A stretch of DNA of 64,000 nucleotides from Sipunculus nudus (GCA_026874595.1 CM049318.1:36539956-36603955); one strand, 5' to 3'. Numbered from the stretch's first letter, positions 1 through 12,486 are shown. Notes: generated by a model not told the origin, from the sequence alone. Numbers and translations: made by a program.

Positions 1-419
1 ATAATACCTGCAATTCTATGTCTCAGCTAATGAGAAAATATATTTGAACCAAAAATGTGCCTATGGTTTAAGTAAATTTATAGTGGTCAAGACGTCTTAT
101 TAAGATGTAGAAGCTGAAAACACGCAAGCATCCCTAATGCAGAAGGGTTGGTACAAACCCGTCGGGTCCAGAACCAGCTATAGACGGTCTGCTTGTGTTT
201 TGTGGTCTGGTCAAGTTTATTGCTCGAATTCCGGATAATTTTCTGAAATAGAATAGAAGAAGGACCAAGATAAACCACCTATTCTGATTAAATGCTTATC
301 CCCGTATCTTTATTATCCCCGTATAAGGTCCGCGCGCGATATTATCGATATATCTGTGTGTGTGTGCTCGTTCTTTTCGTTTTCCCATTCAGAGGATTCG
401 AGGTCGAGCAGCCAGAATA
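1..419. other. AT-rich non-coding DNA, no gene seen
   Basis: No open frame with recognisable protein similarity is present. A short (TG)n run lies near 355-365. From about 325 on, weak similarity to 22795-22860 begins (a shared 'gatatt.atatc' segment), so the edge of duplicated block A may lie here. Confidence 0.5.
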
Positions 420-540
420 ATCGGGGGCATTTATGATCACTCGCATAGCAGCTTGGCAATTTTCCATGACAACGATACATGCACTTTTAATTCATATTTA
501 CATATAAATGTGTCCATTGACTGACCCCTTCTTATCTTAT

Positions 541-1266
541 TGAGAACATTACTTTTACCAGTGATATTCATCGGTATAACACTGGTCCATCAGTAAACTC
601 TCACGAAGCATTTTTGAGCTTTCATACTAGTGCTTTATCTATCATCCCTCCGCCGGGAAGGCATTTTGTTTTTCCCTTGTTTTGTTAATTGGTTCGCATG
701 TCCGTTTACAAGAAGTTTATACAGCTTTTGATTACATTTGGTGCAGCGGAAGGGTAACTTCCGAATAAAATAACAAAAACAATCTAAAGATCTTTTAAAG
801 GCTAGCGCGCTCATATTTTTCTTGCAAGAAAACCAAAGGAAAATACATTCCTTTTATTTTTTACTTGTATAGCGGAGTAAAAGGAATATTTAAGGGTCTT
901 CTATTTTTTTTTTCATTACCGTACTTATGAACATTTTATCTAGACTTTCATCTACAGATCTTATTTCAGTTGTACACTAAAGAGCATTTTTTTTTCACCA
1001 TTTCTCGTTTTATGTATTTAGTAACTCTGTTGCATACCTTTCACAACATACCTCTACCAAACATATTTGTACTTCGCCTTTAGCTTTGCTTACGTCACCA
1101 CGTTCTACCTAAATATCCTGTGATTGTATCATGTCATTTTAGTTTGATAGACCTATTTAAATTTGTATTTTATTGTTATGTCTCTAATGTATTACAGGGC
1201 CCTTCTGTAAACAGATTTTTTTTCTGAATAAGGCTATCCTGGAAAATGTTGTCATAAATAAATAAA
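541..1266 (+). mobile_element. Degraded 3' end of a CR1/L2-like non-LTR retrotransposon (copy 1)
   Basis: The 3' part matches the better preserved copy at 22822-23566 along its length. It ends with 'acagggcccttctgtaaa', a short inverted segment and then 'aataaataaata'. A 'gggccc...tgtaaa' tail followed by a short TAAA/AAATA microsatellite is typical of CR1/L2-type LINE 3' ends in invertebrates. The coding part (541-840) is too decayed to read. Sequence on both sides of the tail also matches the other copy, so this is one old insertion copied by the segmental duplication, not two insertions. Confidence 0.6.
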
Positions 1267-2849
1267 TATCGTGATCCGGATATTTTTTTATATTTTGTAA
1301 ACGTGCCTAATACGGTTTTTTTTTGTAGTAAAAAGAATCTTTGTGTGAAAAATTTAAGTTAGAGGAGATTAATGACAGGCTTAAAGTGAAAGCCGCTATT
1401 GTGTCTTTAAACGTAAATAAGGAAATGTTCATGTAGAAATTTTCATAGATCAAAGGTCCGTCCCAAAAAAATTTGTATGTCTGCTTTATGAAATACCAGA
1501 TATGGCGAACATTGTCATAATAATTAATAATTCATTAAAATTCTATCTCTCGAAAAGTCCCTCACGGGTCTATCGATATATGTAAAAACCATATTTATAT
1601 AATTTAAAGCACATTTCTGGGAAATATGAATGTCTAGTCCAAGAAATAATCTTTTAAATGGTCGCTTAAACTTTTAACTTTTACCGCAAAATTATACATG
1701 CTGATAAACAAAAGTATATCCTTGACCTATTTATACTGTATATAATCAATGATTAGGCTTTATATTATTATAATGATTTAAAATGGGCTTCGTGGTATTT
1801 TGGCATGTAGGCAGTTTTCTTGTGTTGATCGGTGGGAAAATTATGGAGAATAATTTAAAATATTAAATACATTGTTTAAATTGAAAAAAAGGTTCTGGTG
1901 ATAGCGTGCCTTAACCTGCGATACCCAAAAATAATTAAAACACAAATTTTAGGAAATAAAAATGTCAAGGTCAATAAAAAAAAGTCTCATTTTTATTTTG
2001 CTGTCACATTAAATTTTTATTTGGTCGCTCAAACTTAAACCTTAAATTGTACATGCTGATAAAAAAAATGAAATCTGGTCCTTAAGGTATGTTTCCATGT
2101 ACGCGTATATGCGTATGTGCGTATATGCGTTATAAAATATAGGTGTGTTTCCATGTGCGCGTATTAAATGCGAAACACCCCTTTATTCAACCATACATAA
2201 TCACTCTTTTGGCCTAGTTTTACCTAACCCGCGTAACCGTTTAAAAAAGAGGCGGTATATTTTTGGACAGGTGGACAGATTATCATGTTTACGGCAATTA
2301 TTGTCACTGCAGGTGATGATAAGACGATAAGACAGATTCTCTCTAGTCTTCAACCTCATCTTATCCCTAAGCATTATGTTTGAATAATCGCATTCTTCAT
2401 CTGCCATGTAAATTGGCTAGCTAGTGGGCTAATCCTGTACCAGGGTATGTATGAATTTTTTATTACCCGGCTTTACACAATTGTTACAACATATGTTCAA
2501 ATTATATTTTCGAATCGGTAAGTGTAAAATAATATTAATGATATACATAAAAAATATAAAATAATAAAATATAATATGATACAGAAACACACTTATTTCC
2601 TTTAAATTCAATAAAACGAAAATATCACGAAACGTATCGCAATACGCCACCACGTATCGTAATATATTGCAATATGACATTTGAAGGCGATACCCAGCCC
2701 TATTTAATTAAGTAATTTGAGTCACCATAATATATATCTATTTTTTTTATTTAAAGGGTCATATACAAATTTGATTCCTATGTTTGTTCAATATATTTAA
2801 CAACTGAAAATGCTTACTTGAAAAATTTGGCTTACGTTATGAATCTACA
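1267..2849. other. Non-coding part of block A, no gene seen
   Basis: This AT-rich sequence has its counterpart at 23567-25200. Short runs of 'tgcgtatatgcg' type occur near 2100-2160. The small open frames here carry no recognisable domain and are interrupted in the other copy, so none is called. Confidence 0.6.
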
Positions 2850-4070
2850 TTTTAAGTATTACTAGGAATTACCTGTGCTACGCACGGTTTAGGGCCAACA
2901 CGACAATCCGTACGGTGGTATCGGAAATCCACCAGAAATCCGGAGATTCGGAAAATAAAACAAATCGCGTTACGCTTTAAATATATAGATCCATAATTAT
3001 ATGTATGGTGTTATGGATAAAAATCTTTTGGAGCAGCGTTCGGAACATGTTTTGAAACAGCGTACATTCGCATACGGTCGCTCAAAGCTAGTGCCTTACA
3101 TGTGGTCGAGTTCTTTGACAAATAGTCACCTACACATGAACCATTTCACAGATCAACAATATCACATATACATACAAAATAAACCGTCGATGGAATAGAC
3201 CTAAGAAAAAAATGCAACAATACCAGTTTTATTTCTTAAAATAGTATCAATGATGGCCATGACTTATACGCAACAAGCATACATACTGAATGAAAGAATA
3301 TAAAGTCTTTAAAAACAAAGCGTATCACATAAACATTTTTGAAAATAAAGCATATGCATGTTCAGAAATTTTACGTAAATTCAGTAATGAGTAAAAAAAT
3401 CTCGATTTTCCAAACATTTTAAGTCAATATTATGGCTTTAAAACTTTGGTGGTGCAGCTCCACACGTGTACGCATCACATTGCACCAACCACGACGTGAA
3501 TTTGGTTAACATTTTTATTTCATCTGTTAAATAGTAGGCCTACATGTGCATATGTTAATGAATATTTGTCAAGCACCTCAATCGCATGCAAAGCCTTGGA
3601 CTTTGTGCGACTGTTTGCGTTGTTTAACCATCACGGATTCCTGCGATCTAGTTGATGTGCACTCAAGCATATCAGGTCATGTTAGGGGGGGTCAAAGGAA
3701 GGATCGAGTCCTCCTCGTGCGACCCCCTGTCGCAGGAAGGCCTGCATACAATTCTTTCAAAGCTCCCCCTTTCAGAAAGGATTGCCGGTGGGAATTTTTT
3801 TCGGGCCTGTAACCGCAAATTGTACGAAAACCCAAGATAGGGCCCCCGGAGAAAAACTCTGTCCTGCCATCACACAATCTATGGCCATTGTGATGCCGGG
3901 CCCGAAGACACAAAGAAAAGAGGCGCCCGCAAATATTAAAATTATTAATTATGCAATTAATACGCAAATTTTGCAAATAAAAGTTGGTGGAATCTCTTAA
4001 GACAAACCCGGAGCATATGTATCTAAAAATCACGGCATTCCCTACAGTGGTATCAGAGGAGATACGGAAA
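2850..4070. repeat. Segment present only in copy 1 of block A (insertion or deletion)
   Basis: Block A similarity stops near 2850 ('gttatgaatctac') and resumes near 4070 ('agatatacaa'). In copy 2 the two flanks are nearly adjacent around 25190-25260. The segment holds no recognisable gene. Two partly similar pieces, 'ggtggtatcgga' near 2915 and 'gtggtatcagag' near 4045, lie close to its two ends and could be the edges of an inserted element. A deletion in copy 2 is equally possible. Confidence 0.5.
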
Positions 4071-5212
4071 ATATAGATATACAATTGTGACACAAGGTGA
4101 TTCCATTGTTGTATTAAATTATTCAAATATTAAAATTAAAAACACTTACTTGAAAAGTCGGCTGGTGTTATCAATGGACATCGTTTCCCTGGAGATCATG
4201 TGCCAATTGGTTATCTTGTGTTTGTCGGGCTGTGCGGTGGTATTTTCACTTGTAACCTCTGAATCTCTGGACGCGTGCATGGTCGTCTATATCTCTCGTA
4301 GCCTGGCCTATAGCTTCTAGATCTCTGAACGGGCGGTGCAATCAGGTGGGAGCTACAGTCTATATACTTGGCTACTTGACACCTAATATATTTTGCGTAT
4401 GGCTGATAACATTTTTTGATTAGTTGTCTCAATAACAGACTCTCATTTGCTCCTCCCTGATCATACATTCCTTGTATTGATTCGCATTCCTTAATGCTTA
4501 GAGAAAGAGGCGGGTCCTAGGGGAGCTGAGTTTCCGGACCTCAAACCCCGTGACAAGCGCATCAGTGGTGTCACTCTGGATTTTAAGGGGGAAAGGCCAG
4601 CCCCTTAACCAAACCCACCTCACCAGGCGCCCTCGTTTTACCTTGTTTTGAACCACCCTACCCTTCCAAGATCATGGATCCGTCTCTGTTTATTATTACT
4701 ATCAGAACATATCTTTCATGTCATTTCTTTCCAAAGATATAGGTTTCATTTATCTATTTCGGTAGCTATTTCTTATTTCCTAGATGAAACTCCCGGGGAA
4801 TTACTTTATTGATTTGTACCAGTGAAACTCACAAGATCTGTACAGTTACTGCCATGGCCTTTCCTTTTCCTTTCAAACACTGCGATACTCAACTTTGGGT
4901 GACGCATTGGCGGGAGACCTTGCCAAGGCTGAAGGCTTTTCTTTAAGTAACCCTATTCCATGTGCGTTTGTAGTTTGAATGGAGGATTTCATCAAGATCC
5001 CAGACTTTGCCCTGATTTGATTGGCTGGTACACATGTGACATCATGGACTGAATTTTATTAACAACTCAGAACTAGTAATGCATGTTGTTTTTATTCTCT
5101 GATAAAAAGTTGGGACTGACAGCGGCAGAAATCATGTGCTTTTACTGAGATCTAGAAATTTTAGTCACAGGGGATTTCCCAGTTTGTGACGTCACTGCCG
5201 CGTTGATATACA
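4069..5212 (+). repeat. Local tandem duplication inside block A, unit 1
   Basis: The unit starts at 'aatatagatatacaatt' and is repeated directly from 5213 with a period of about 1144 bases. Similarity covers the open stretch around 4150-4320, the 'gaggcgggtcctagggg' segment (about 4507) and the 'cccagtttgtgacgtcactg' end. A matching single copy exists at about 25260-26270, so the tandem doubling happened only in copy 1. The overlapping open frames on both strands change between copies without a coding pattern. Confidence 0.85.
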
Positions 5213-6161
5213 AATATAGATATACAATTAAGACACAAGGTGATTCCATTGTTGTATTAAATTATTCAAATATTAAAATTAAAAATACTTACTTGAAAAG
5301 TCGGCTGGTGTTATCAATGGACATCGTTTCCCTGGTGATCATGTGCCAAATGGTTATCTTGTGTTTGTCGGGCTGCGCGGTGGTATTTTCACTTGTAACC
5401 TCTGAATCTCTGGACGCGTGCATGGTCGTCTATATCTCTCATAGCCTGGCCTATAGCTTCTAGATCTCTGAACGGGTGGTGCAATCAGGTGGGAGCTACA
5501 GTCTATATACATGGCTACTTCACACCTAATATATTTTGCGTATGGCTGATAACATTTTTTGATTATTTGTCTCAATAACAGACTCTCATTAGCTCCTCCC
5601 TGATCATACATTCCTTGTATTGATTCGCATTCCTTAATGCTTAGAGAAAGAGGCGGGTCCTAGGGGAGCTGAGGTTCCGGACCTCAAACCCCGTGACAAG
5701 TGCATCAGTGGTGTCACTATGGATTTTAAGGGGAAAAGGCCAGCCCCTTAACCAAACCCACCTCACCAGGCACCCTCGTTTTACCTTGTTTTGAACCACC
5801 CTACCCTTCCAAGATCATGGATCCGTCTCTGTTTATTATTACTATCAGAACATATCTTTCATGTCATTTCTTTCCAAAGATATAGGTTTCATTTACCTTT
5901 AAGTAACCCTATTCCACGTGCGTTTGTAGTTTGAATGGAGGATTTCATCAAGATCCCAGACTTTGCCCTGATTTGATTGGCTGGTACACATGTGACATCA
6001 TGGACTGAATTTTATTAACAACTCAGAACTAGTAATGCATGTTGTTTTTCTTCTCTGATAAAAAGTTGGGACTGACAGCGGCAGAAATCATGTGCTTTTA
6101 CTGAGATCTAGAATTTTTAGTCACAGAGGATTTCCCAGTGTGTGACGTCACTGCCGAGTTG
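5213..6161 (+). repeat. Local tandem duplication inside block A, unit 2
   Basis: This is the second direct copy of the preceding unit. It is shorter because of an internal deletion of about 150-200 bases near 5896, where 'catttacctttaagtaac' joins sequence that is separated in unit 1 (4755 and 4944). Otherwise the two units are nearly identical over hundreds of bases, which points to a recent event. No gene is seen. Confidence 0.85.
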
Positions 6162-7300
6162 TCAGTGCTTATAGATGTGCCAATAGTTTTTGAACAAATC
6201 ACACAACCTCATGTTTTAAGTGGAAAAATATATAGAAAACATGTTTTTTCTCCAGGAATTGGGCTCATTTTATGTAAAATCTATTTGAATATTTATTTCA
6301 TAATCGATTATGTTATGTGATTAAATAATGAGATTTGGAATATGTTTGCTTGACCTTCAGAGCAGGTAACGTCAACTGAATGTGAAAATGGAAGTTACCA
6401 TGATCCCGTGATCAATGAGATAACTTTAGGTAAATGACTCTGAAATATGTTGGGTTAGGTAAGCCAAGTGATCACGCTGCAAGAAAGAACTCTTAGTGAA
6501 TTAAGCGACTCACTAAGCGACTGAACGGTTAAGTTAACCTGACTCTGAAGTCAACCGAGTGACTTTATCGCCGAACTTTAGACGGAAAGACTCTGAGTGA
6601 ACTGGCTTACTGAATCGGAAGTGTCCGCAGATAATAAAATAAGTGACCCTTATTGGATGGGTAATTTAAAGGAAATTACCTCTAGGTAAAGTGAAAGGGC
6701 TCGCCAAGCAGACCATCTGTGAGACAAAATTACTAAGGTAATTACTTAAGTTAGTGTCTCTCAGGGAAATAAAATATCTAACAAAGTGTACCACTGAAAG
6801 GAAGCCGATTTAAACTAATATTGCTTAAACAGAATGCATGTTTGTCATCAGGTTGTGGATTATAACTTAGTGAAGGGAACAAGAGTTATGGGTATAAAAT
6901 TATATCAATGCAATGATGAGCATGAAAAGCCTATAAAGCACGGGAAAAATTACTTATGGCAAGAATAAAGGTTAATAATTAAAGTAAAACCGGGTTGGCG
7001 AAATAATATCACTACAATATGATAAGGCACTTTCATTGGTTGCAGAAATAGGTTTCATTTATACACACCGAACGAGTGTTAATAATGGCCTAGTAAAAGT
7101 GAATCCCAGGGAAAAGGGAATGCACTGTACACGTGATCAAGGTAGCCGTATCACATGAAAAAGCACCGGAATGCGTTACACATTTGAAGTAACGAAGTTC
7201 TAAAACCTGGTATCGGGCAAATTAAGCAGAGCAGAAAGTTATTTTAATGCATAAGATGAATCCTCGATTCTAATCAGGTAATAATAACAAATTAAATGGT
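6162..7300. other. Well conserved non-coding part of block A
   Basis: The counterpart is 26265-27412, with very few differences. Between 6420 and 6620 there is a cluster of related short words ('tgactctg', 'gagtgact', 'gcgactca', 'agtgaa') that recurs irregularly. It may be an ancient degenerate short tandem repeat. No open frame of note is present. Confidence 0.5.
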
Positions 7301-7306
7301 AAATAT

Positions 7307-7326
7307 CGTCTCTTCAAATAGAGACG
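7307..7326. other. Perfect hairpin, 7-bp stem
   Basis: 'cgtctct' pairs with 'agagacg' around a 6-base loop. The same hairpin is unchanged at 27413-27432 in the other copy of block A. Its function is unknown. Confidence 0.6.
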
Positions 7327-7362
7327 AAACTTTAAGACAAGATGAAGCCAACTCTCTCCAAT

Positions 7363-7380
7363 TCGTCAACTTTTTGACGA
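7363..7380. other. Second hairpin, 7-bp stem
   Basis: 'tcgtcaa' pairs with 'ttgacga'. The stem is kept at 27469-27485 while the loop is one base shorter there. It lies 37 bases after the first hairpin in both copies. Confidence 0.6.
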
Positions 7381-7607
7381 AAATTTTATCGTCTGTCCCA
7401 AATGTAAATATTTTACATAACGCCCATATGAGTGAGGTATTCGTTTGCTCACCTGTAGGTGGTCTATGACAGCAAAGACACGAGAATTAAGAGCGCTTTT
7501 AATAACGTATCATCAACTTCGAGACATGGGTTCTTCTGCTGTCCATAACCTAGGTCTTCTGCCCTGGGTCCAGGTGCTTTAAACGATATGTAACGTTCGA
7601 GTCTGTT

Positions 7608-7660
7608 TACTATTATTATTATTATTATTATTATTATTATCATTATTATCAATATTATTG
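7608..7660. repeat. (ATT)n microsatellite
   Basis: An imperfect run of att/tat triplets with one cat interruption. A second run is at 7721-7755. Confidence 0.9.
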
Positions 7661-7720
7661 TATATCTTGTTATTATAAGTATTCTTATATATTAGTTAAT
7701 GCAAACAAAGGATATAAACA

Positions 7721-7755
<35 letters not shown>
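7721..7755. repeat. (TTA)n microsatellite
   Basis: About eleven tandem triplets. The corresponding place in block A copy 2 (27895-27988) is longer and changes strand polarity in its middle. Confidence 0.9.
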
Positions 7756-8760
7756 TAAATGACACTCGGAGGCTAGGAAAGAGAATGCAGCAAGGAAGAT
7801 GGCCTCAATTGGCTGGAAGGGTCCATTTTACCAGAATGGATGAAATGGTTTAATGTTATTCCTGTGTTGTGGTGACATTTGTAGCGTCAGTTGTTTACTG
7901 TGGTGAATGTAATTTAGAATATCTTCATGATATTATTCAAACTTATGATGTAAATTTATTTAGATGATTTGTAACTTTATTGTTGACAAGAGAAGAGAGG
8001 GCAGTTCATAAATATGATTAATGTTTGGTTATACCCAACCTTCCCCCTTTCTCCGGGCATAGGACCGACAGGGTAACCATGAGATACAGTTTTCCAGGCG
8101 GAGTTTAAAAAAAAACAGAACAGAACCTCATGTTAAAGGAAACAAGAATACAAAACACAAGTTCAGTCATCCCACTGTATGAATTATAACATTTTTAATA
8201 ATAATAATAATAAATATATAATAATAATAATAATATAAAATATATACATTGTAATCGGCATGGTTCATATAATTGATTTAGACGAAAATGATACATTTGT
8301 AATGTAGTTAAACTGTATGGGTCTATATTTTTATAATAATGAAAAACAACTTTTATGTATAGGCCTCTTTAAGCTATTTCTATTAATATATGAATAAGTG
8401 AAGCAAAATTTAACTTTAGGTCTGATAAAATAGAAACGGAATTTAAATAAAATAAAATAGTTAATCATCACCTGTACATGAGGGCATCCCAAGAACCACC
8501 TCGCTGTACATCCTCTGTTCTACATGATTCACAGGCCACTGGAGGGGGTCTGTGATGGACGCCATGGCATTACGCGGATGATTGTGGTTTGTGTTTTTAA
8601 ACATATTTTATCATCCAGAATAAAAACATTCGCGCAGATACAAATATATGATGATGATAAAAATAATATAAACAACACGAATATTGATAATGATAAAAAT
8701 TGGAATAAATATAAAATTTAAATAAGAAACAAGCTTTATTTGAAAAACCTTTTAAAACAA
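7756..8760. other. Non-coding end of block A copy 1, including the empty SINE site
   Basis: The counterpart is 27989-30710. An (AAT)n run lies at about 8197-8235. At about 8527-8545 the sequence reads 'gattcacaggccactggagg', a single uninterrupted copy of the site that carries a SINE at 30058-30452 in the other copy. Confidence 0.65.
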
Positions 8761-8784
8761 ACGTTAACAAATAAAGAAATGCTG

Positions 8785-8889
8785 CCTGCTTTTCTAGCGA
8801 AGCGGTTGGAACGCCGGGCTTGTGCGCCATCGACATTGGTTCGAATCCCAGATCGGCCCAGAATTTTCCTCTGAGCAATTTGTCTTCGT

Positions 8890-8893
<4 letters not shown>
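8785..8893 (+). mobile_element. tRNA-like / LTR-end-like dispersed repeat, copy 1
   Basis: The segment runs from 'gcctgcttttctagcgaag' to 'gtcttcgtaaca' and matches 34375-34482 and 34650-34756. It contains an A-box-like 'tagcgaagcggttgg' and a B-box-like 'ggttcgaatcc', as in tRNA-derived SINEs. Its 3' end 'gtaaca' precedes a primer-binding-site-like sequence in another copy, so a retrotransposon LTR end is the alternative. Here the end runs straight into an (AT)n array. Confidence 0.6.
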
Positions 8894-8975
<82 letters not shown>

Positions 8976-8977
8976 CT
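8893..8977. repeat. (AT)n microsatellite, interrupted
   Basis: Runs of alternating AT are broken by 'ttgtt' and 'tg'. The array is directly attached to the 3' end of the tRNA-like repeat. Confidence 0.95.
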
Positions 8978-9918
8978 AATACTTAAAAAAGTAATTCGGT
9001 TCACGTTTGTTTGCAATGTTCTCTAAAACCGCGTTGTGTACAATATTGTGCCATACATCTTTTGAAATGTTATTATCCCCGCAGTGACATAGGTGATATG
9101 AATATAAATAATTTTTAATGAACATATAATTTTAAGTGATTTTTCCGGTTTTTTACCGAGCACAGCCGAACTGCCTTCGGCAATTACCGGAATGCGTGCA
9201 TCGTGGTTACTTAACCTCTAACACTCCAACACATACTGGGATTTAACCCATGTGCGTGGTCAGTAAAAGAAAAAAACACACGTTTCTTGCTTTATGAAAT
9301 GGAGAGTTCAACCCAGGAGGATTAATGAAAAAACCTTATTAAAGGTCCCAATTTCAGGAACAGGGCTGGGGCGGGGTGGGGTTGGGTTGTGGCAGGGGTT
9401 TCAGGCCTAAAAATGTGTCTGATACGATGAACAGACGGTTGTGGTGGTTGAAAATGGCATACGGACCCACTGCATGGAGTCCCGCTGGGTCCGCTTCTGC
9501 TTCTTACGATGTATGCATATTTTTGTTTCCTTCTTAAGGAACAGTTTTCTTACAACGTACATTAAATTAATCTTTGATGTGTTCCTCACATCAACCTATT
9601 CTTTAAACGTCCAACGATAGAAACCAGTCAAATATCAACGAAACACTGTATGCCTCCGCGTCTTATTCTGGTTCGCAATGTAAACCATCACTGACCAGGT
9701 CTTCAAAGTAAACATACCGTGGAATGTTATGCCATGAGCACAGCGCCACAAAATAACAGTAAAAAATATTTGTACATATCGTATTCAGAGATTATCCCAC
9801 TAAAAATCTATATTTTCTTTTAACTGTTATAATAAAAAAATAAGCCAACATTCAATATCTCAGTAAATATATCTCCCAAACCCCGGTAAAAAGCCCTGTA
9901 TACCGGGTTTATCAGCTA

Positions 9919-9970
<52 letters not shown>

Positions 9971-10156
9971 CTGCATTGTGAAAGTGGTAGTGAAACATAG
10001 GAAACCAGCTGCTTGAATCGAAATAAATACTTGTATTTTGCACACCACTCACCTGTGAATGACAGACAAAGTTTCCCATATTCACAATAATTTAAAGCGA
10101 TGTTTTCAGGCGGAAAACGTAAAAGTTTTCCTCGTGGCATATACTGATAAATACTA
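8978..10156. other. Single-copy non-coding DNA between blocks A and B
   Basis: No gene is recognised. G-rich runs lie near 9360-9400. A short inverted segment, 'cccggtaaaaagccc' then 'taccggg' (about 9882-9908), sits just before an (AT)n array. Confidence 0.5.
9920..9969. repeat. (AT)n microsatellite
   Basis: About 25 uninterrupted AT dinucleotides. Confidence 0.95.
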
Positions 10157-10604
10157 TAATCTTGGGGAAACCCCTATGTGACGTATATAATTCAGTGGGA
10201 TTCCTTGTCCGACCCAATCCGTTTAAATTTTTTTGTCGGATCGGTCGCTACATTATTCGATAAAAATTATGTCGGATGACAGGTCGGATAAGTACCTCGA
10301 CCCCACCCGCAACCGCATAAAAGGAATTAGTCCTTCAGAGTATCATATGTACGACTCTATCCGCAACCGCGACCGTACCGCGGCCGCATCCGCGTTAAAG
10401 GAATCGTAGCTTAAAGGAATCGTAGCTTTATTCGGGCGGTTTACAACTTAATACAATTAGGACATGTAGATATGATATCCCCATGGATCTTTCAAGTGTC
10501 ATGAGTGCAGAACACTAGGTTATATTCATGTTGCGAGTGCAAAGCCCTTGATAGAGCCTCTTTAATTGGGCGGGGTGAAAGAATAGGGGAAGTAATAACA
10601 TAAT

Positions 10605-11290
10605 ATAATAATAATAATGTGCATTTATATAGTGCCATACAAAAATGTCCAATTACTCATGGCGCTTTACAATAAAAATCAAGTAAAACCTTGAAATTCT
10701 TAATAAAATAGGGCCAGTAAATACATGCACTCGTATATAACATCATGTCCATATCTGGGAAACTAAAACATTTCCTAAAATATTGCTAATATACATATCA
10801 ACTTTATGTATAAGACTTATTAATGACTATAAAATAACAAAAGTCATATTACAGTAAATCAGCTCTCTTAAAAAGAAAGGTCTTTAGCATTCTCTTAAAA
10901 ACATTTAAATCTGTTTGAGATCTCAAATTTGAAGGCAATCTATTCCGTAATACAGGTGCACTGTGCCTAAAAGCTCTATCGCCATAGTACATTAACCTGG
11001 TTTTCGGAATTATTGGGTTTTACCATGTGGGACATGTGGGAGGAAAAATCTGGGTGGCAAACATTTACACTTTACCCTCGCTTTCTCTGTCAACAAATTT
11101 ACACAAAAAGTCCTAAACTTTAATGGATGATTACGAAAACATCCCCGACGGACAATTAATAAAACATTTTTGAGTAATCGTATTCCCCTTAACATTGCAA
11201 CTTCAAATGATATTATTGTGACTGAGGAATATTTCAATAGAAAAGAGCGGGTGTGAGTGTCACTCGGTGATTTATTCTGGTTATTGGTTA
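10605..11290. repeat. Dispersed repeat with 'atttatatagtgcc ... ggcgctttacaat' head
   Basis: The segment starts with an AAT run, then 'gcatttatatagtgccat' and 'catggcgctttacaat', followed by a long conserved stretch. This head resembles a dispersed repeat I associate with many aquatic animal genomes, but I cannot name its family. A copy is at 35150-35850. The longest open frame, on the minus strand, shows no recognisable domain. Confidence 0.45.
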
Positions 11291-11554
11291 CCAATAGTTA
11301 CACATGAAAGCCTGTTGTATTCTTTGAATACATTCAGGCATTTATCGCAGCAGTGGTCTGACGTATCGGCCTAATCTTTTGCGTGTCCATAGATTGTTAA
11401 TGCTATTATCTCTTATGCGATATGGTTGGCGCTACCTACAACTGAATGTGCATCATGTCCATCTGTGTGTCTATAATTTGTGAAGCTCACACATATCTCA
11501 TGGATATTTTGCATATCCAACGATTTTTTATATCTTCCTCGTAAAGGGGACAAC

Positions 11555-11612
11555 CCCCCCCCCCACCATGTAGTTGGGGGGATGGTAAATGTAATCACCC
11601 TCCCCCCCCCCT
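11555..11612. repeat. Poly-C/poly-G low-complexity patch
   Basis: C9-type runs and 'gttggggggatgg' lie within 60 bases. The counterpart in copy 2 (36096-36162) is also G/C-run-rich but of different length, which indicates slippage. Confidence 0.8.
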
Positions 11613-11812
11613 ATTATTTCAGAAAATAATATTAATATATTGGAAATGAAATACATTAATAATTAGAATAAAAGACTTTGATACCATTTCTCGGTTGACA
11701 ATGACATGTAATATATCAAAACCTGGTTTAAAAAATAATATGTTCTAGTAATATAATACCTTATTTTTTAAACGTTAAGATATTTAAATTTTGTGACAGA
11801 AACAATAAAAGG

Positions 11813-11818
<6 letters not shown>

Positions 11819-11850
<32 letters not shown>
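11819..11850. repeat. (AT)n microsatellite
   Basis: About 16 AT units. The equivalent array in copy 2 of block B is at 38946-38988. Confidence 0.95.
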
Positions 11851-11855
<5 letters not shown>

Positions 11856-12039
11856 GTCTCAAATTTTATTAATCTCCCACGCGACACCACTGCATGCACA
11901 CATATCTTGGGAGTGTTTGTTTATTTTAGTCCATCTGGGCGTCTCGGGATACTTTAGTACCTGTGATGCCACATTTCTGGAGGGATGTCACATCAAAGAG
12001 ATATTATATGTCTCACTTTATCCATGCACATGTGATTAT

Positions 12040-12310
12040 GGTGCCTTTCCATGAGCGGGACGCGTTTGTCGCGGGACGTTGTACGCGTGTTGCAGAAATC
12101 GCTACATGTGCGATCTTCGCCGCGCGACATTTCTTCTCTTTAAAATAATTCTGTACCTGCCAAATTATTGCCTTGAAACCGTTTGCTTACTCCTGTAAAC
12201 GAGTGTCAAAAACGGGGACGTGCGCGATCGCAGGTGTCAATATAAACACAGTGCGTGCGGCCGTGTGCAGCGCGGAGCCATGACACATGTCAATCCGGAG
12301 ATGTCTTGAC
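12040..12310. promoter_or_regulatory. CpG-rich conserved block, possible regulatory DNA
   Basis: This stretch is much richer in CG dinucleotides than its surroundings ('gggacgcgtttgtcgcggga', 'gtgcgcgatcgcagg', 'gcgtgcggccg'). It also keeps most of its sequence at 39260-39515, although neighbouring DNA has diverged. E-box-like 'caggtg' and 'cacatg' words occur. No gene starts next to it in this window, so regulatory activity is only a guess; an old transposon piece is the alternative. Confidence 0.3.
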
Positions 12311-12486
12311 TGACTAGGCTAAACAAAAAACAAAAACTTTCCCCGCTTGCTGAAACACCTCGTATTGGTTGATTTCTGCAAAGATAGTTCCTGATAACAC
12401 TTCTGCAACGGATGGATGAACTTTTTTTATCAACGAGCTGTTAGTAAATACGGTTTACTTCCCCTATGTAACCGGAGATTTCAAAC

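Larger units (their letters stand above)
420..8760 (+). repeat. Segmental duplication block A, copy 1
   Basis: This block is matched in the same order and orientation at 22680-30710. Anchors include 1017-1266 with 23310-23566, 1560-1700 with 24320-24440, 4450-4740 with 25580-25890, 6410-6500 with 26490-26580 (about three mismatches in 90 bases by eye) and 7300-7400 with 27410-27510. The copies differ by large indels: 2850-4070 is only in this copy and there is a second tandem unit at 5213-6161. The segments 23868-24308, 28024-29286 and the SINE at 30058-30452 are only in copy 2. No intact gene is recognised inside. Confidence 0.85.

Noticed and set aside
4087-4468. Genes on either strand in the 1.1 kb local repeat
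   Set aside because: Both strands are open by chance. Differences among the three copies do not favour codon third positions and no domain is recognised.
10605-11290. Coding gene in the 'atttatatagtgcc' repeat
   Set aside because: Frames shift between the two copies and the segment behaves as a dispersed non-coding repeat.
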